Origin: CAITSH01 sp964385505
GTDB lineage: Bacteria; Pseudomonadota; Gammaproteobacteria; Burkholderiales; SG8-39
DNA length: 32,503 nucleotides
Assembly: GCA_964385505.1 (NCBI GenBank)
Contig: CAYLPI010000026.1
Location: 1 to 32,503 of the forward strand
Reading direction: 5' to 3'
The notes beneath the pieces were generated by a model that saw only the letters and a list, made by a program, of their open reading frames with translations, had not been told where the DNA came from and did not search any database. This document shows positions 32,362-32,503 of the stretch, in pieces (position 1 is the stretch's first letter; each line of letters opens with the position of its first letter). The position numbers were made by a program, and so were the translations under genes.

Positions 32362-32386
32362 GTGGGCCGTGTATCCCGCGGCCCAC
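32362..32386. repeat. Inverted repeat near the right edge
   Basis: GTGGGCCG / CGGCCCAC, a perfect 8-bp inverted repeat with a 9-base loop, about 15 bases after the preceding terminator. It may be the terminator of a gene converging from beyond the right edge. I see no convincing gene in 32348-32503. Confidence 0.4.
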
Positions 32387-32503
32387 GACCGGGCGGGGCC
32401 CTGCCCGGCGCCGGAGCGCCCCCTTGCTCAGACCCCCACGTCGCACCGGCGCGACGCTGCGTCGCGCGATCCACCCACCGCAAATCCGCCACTGGACGAG
32501 GCG

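Noticed and set aside
32160..32492. Minus-strand frame of 110 codons near the right edge
   Set aside because: It runs through a strong terminator and antisense to the acidic small protein; low-complexity Arg/Gly/Pro composition, no RBS or motif.

Overview
The window is a GC-rich, densely packed motility locus from a Gram-negative bacterium, most likely a betaproteobacterium. The evidence is the P- and L-ring genes (flgH, flgI), a two-domain FlgJ with a muramidase half, a FlgM/FliA sigma-28 circuit, a polar-type FlhF and FlhG-like pair, and the gene order. I cannot name the genus from the sequence alone. No tRNA, rRNA, CRISPR array, insertion sequence or prophage was seen.

Layout from left to right. 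(1) 1-7935, minus strand: a chemotaxis block transcribed right to left as two short membrane MCP-like transducers, cheY, cheA, cheW, then a large soluble PAS-MCP that runs off the left edge. (2) 8175-10380, plus strand: a hybrid sensor kinase (receiver-PAS-HisKA_3-HATPase) and a NarL/LuxR-type response regulator. (3) 10447-23379, minus strand: the flagellar rod/hook/ring block flgBCDEFGHIJ, then flgKL and a diguanylate cyclase gene. A good sigma-28 promoter lies just upstream of flgK. (4) 23548-25132, plus strand: flgA, then flgMN behind a near-consensus sigma-28 promoter, closed by a strong terminator. (5) 25261-31956, minus strand: flhB-flhA-flhF-flhG-like-fliA, nearly all overlapping or within a few bases, then a stand-alone receiver protein. 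(6) 32131-32292, plus strand: a 53-residue very acidic protein of unknown function with a strong RBS and a strong terminator.

How it fits together: FlhA/FlhB are export-gate proteins. FlhF and the FlhG-like protein probably set flagellar position and number. FliA transcribes late genes and is held by FlgM until the hook is complete. FlgN escorts FlgK and FlgL. The visible sigma-28 sites (flgMN, flgKL plus the cyclase, perhaps the MCP-cheYAW genes) fit this hierarchy. cheZ, cheR, cheB, motAB, flagellin and the fli rod/switch genes are not in the window.

The least ordinary items are small-scale. A 14-bp repeat (four copies) joins flgI to flgJ as a chain of stop-start overlapping four-codon minicistrons. 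A 50-codon single-helix membrane protein gene is wedged between flgH and flgI. Nine copies of a 9-bp repeat lengthen the FlgH lipoprotein signal peptide. A CheZ-like QFQDMTTQ motif sits in the MCP beside cheY. The FlhG-like protein has lost its Walker A motif but keeps the FlhF-activating DQAxxLR motif.
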